Positions 31,330-32,171 of a stretch of DNA of 32,171 nt are shown here, piece by piece. Under the pieces are notes generated by a model. That model worked only from the letters and a program-made list of their open reading frames with translations. It was not told where the DNA came from and ran no database searches. The stretch comes from Alphaproteobacteria bacterium (GTDB taxonomy: Bacteria > Pseudomonadota > Alphaproteobacteria > MPNO01 > UBA2964). How positions within the stretch are numbered: position 1 is the first letter of the stretch; every line of letters starts with the position of its first letter. The DNA lies in NCBI GenBank assembly GCA_009377375.1, contig WHUE01000048.1, forward strand, positions 1 to 32,171, written 5' to 3'. Position numbers and translations under genes: made by a program.

Positions 31330-31359
31330 GGCGGGGACTCTCTTCCGGAGTCGCCCGCC
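31330..31359. other. Hairpin between convergent VOC and TctC genes
   Basis: GGCGGG-GACTC (31330-31340) pairs with GAGTC-G-CCCGCC (31348-31359), giving 11 bp with one bulged G and a 7-nt loop. No T run follows on either strand. Its position just after a stop, between convergent genes, suggests a weak bidirectional terminator or mRNA end. Confidence 0.45.
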
Positions 31360-31379
31360 GGGAAAAGCCGATTCGGCCG

Positions 31380-32171
31380 CTAGTCCCGCATCGCCGCGTG
31401 GGCGCGCTCGACGATCTCCCGCGGCGTGGAGAGCACCTCGCGGAACACCGCCGCCGTCTCCGCCGCGTTCATCGGATCTATGATGATGTTCAGCTTCGCG
31501 GCGTCGGCTGCGACCTCAGGCGACTGCACCATCTGCTGGAACGCCTTGCGCAGCGCCTCCACCCGCTCGGCGGGGACTCCCGGAGGAACGGCGATGGGGC
31601 GCGACAGCTCGGCGAGGGCGTAGACGAAGCGCGCGAGCCGGCGTTCCTCGTCGTTGCGCGCGAGTTCGGAGACGAGCGGCGCGTCGCGGAAGATTGGATG
31701 CTTCTTCGACCCCATCTGCACGATGGGCACCAGCCGGCCGGCCTCGATGTCGCCCTTCAGCTGCCCCATCGCCTGGGAGGCGTAGATCGAGCAGCTCGCG
31801 TCGGCCTCGCCGGTTTCCATTGCCTGCCGGATCGAGGCCGTGCCGGTGTAGCCCGTGACGACCTTGATCTTCAGGCCGAAGATGTTGCGCAGCGCGGTGG
31901 GATGCTGCGAGCTGAGCGCGCTCGGTCCCGAGCCGCCGAAGATGATCTGCTTCTCGCGCGCCTCCTCGATGCTCTTCACGCCGGATCTTGCCGAGGCGAG
32001 GCAGCCGGGCGGGTCCTTGGTCAGGCTGCCGATCCAGTTGAACTTGAGCGTATCCCATCGCGCCTTCTTGTTGCCGAGAAAGGGGTCGATCGCGAGGGTC
32101 GAGGTCATGGTGGTGATGATGGAGCCGTCCTTGCGCGCCACGTTGTAGACGTGGTTGACGGCGTTGAGCCC
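31380..32171 (-). CDS. TctC/Bug-family solute-binding protein, 5' end cut by window edge
   Basis: The frame is open to the right edge, giving the last 263 residues; it begins GLNAVNHVYNVARKDGSIIT. An internal ATG at 32141 is not the true start, since the upstream codons match family sequence (NHVYNVA-KDG). Marks: KWVTGY-like IKVVTGYTGTASIRQAMETG, then IAVPPGVPAERVEALRKAFQ. The signal peptide and first ~70-80 residues are outside the window. This is the fifth Bug protein in the window and is convergent with the VOC gene. Confidence 0.92.
   Translation of the reverse strand, partial: GLNAVNHVYNVARKDGSIITTMTSTLAIDPFLGNKKARWDTLKFNWIGSLTKDPPGCLASARSGVKSIEEAREKQIIFGGSGPSALSSQHPTALRNIFGLKIKVVTGYTGTASIRQAMETGEADASCSIYASQAMGQLKGDIEAGRLVPIVQMGSKKHPIFRDAPLVSELARNDEERRLARFVYALAELSRPIAVPPGVPAERVEALRKAFQQMVQSPEVAADAAKLNIIIDPMNAAETAAVFREVLSTPREIVERAHAAMRD

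Noticed and set aside
1-32171. Mobile elements, CRISPR arrays, tRNA or rRNA genes
   Set aside because: I saw no transposase-like protein, regular spaced repeats, or tRNA/rRNA signatures on either strand; a tRNAscan or Infernal run would be needed to exclude RNA genes fully.

Overview
The window looks like chromosomal DNA from a high-GC alphaproteobacterium, probably Rhodospirillales-like. The grounds are a class I PHA synthase with PhaR and a Phasin_2-type phasin, a HemP gene under a Fur-type box, a DUF6489 protein beside phaC, expanded Bug/TctC solute-binding proteins and TTGAC-type promoters. I see no rRNA, tRNA, CRISPR array, prophage or insertion sequence. Genus-level assignment is not possible from the sequence alone.

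Region by region: (1) 1-3.7 kb: a TetR regulator whose operator fills the spacer of its own promoter sits between two divergent MetE/UROD-fold genes. A dihydroxyphthalate-decarboxylase-like protein follows. (2) 3.7-8.4 kb: a one-carbon block with fhs (formate-THF ligase), a small ORF under a Fur-like box, metF, and an HTH-methyltransferase overlapping metF. (3) 8.7-13.9 kb: a coiled-coil protein behind a near-perfect sigma-54 promoter, translationally coupled hyuA-hyuB, and a secreted DUF4197 protein. (4) 14-15 kb: hemP with its Fur box, and a VOC protein. (5) 15-18.2 kb: a tripartite tricarboxylate transporter with fused TctA-TctB and its TctC. (6) 18.4-23.2 kb: the PHA locus, with phaC, DUF6489, a small conserved protein, a MaoC/PhaJ-type hydratase, phasin, phaR and a small protein behind a second sigma-54 promoter. 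(7) 23.6-32.2 kb: a catabolic/uptake region with four more TctC proteins, a class II aldolase, a second dihydroxyphthalate-decarboxylase-like protein, a CaiB-type CoA transferase, a citryl-CoA-lyase-like protein and a VOC protein.

The most interesting find is not a protein. The phasin 3' UTR (21400-21570, minus strand) folds by eye into consecutive hairpins that present CCUCCC in their loops. Four copies of the 8-mer CCUCCCUG precede a strong intrinsic terminator. This looks like an anti-Shine-Dalgarno small RNA of the kind known from rhizobia (alpha-r8/MmgR) and Rhodobacter (CcsR), here attached to a phasin gene. Next are two matches to the sigma-54 -24/-12 consensus, each ahead of an uncharacterised small gene.

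Functionally the window joins carbon storage (PHA), one-carbon and methyl metabolism, iron response, and scavenging of organic acids through Bug-type binding proteins.
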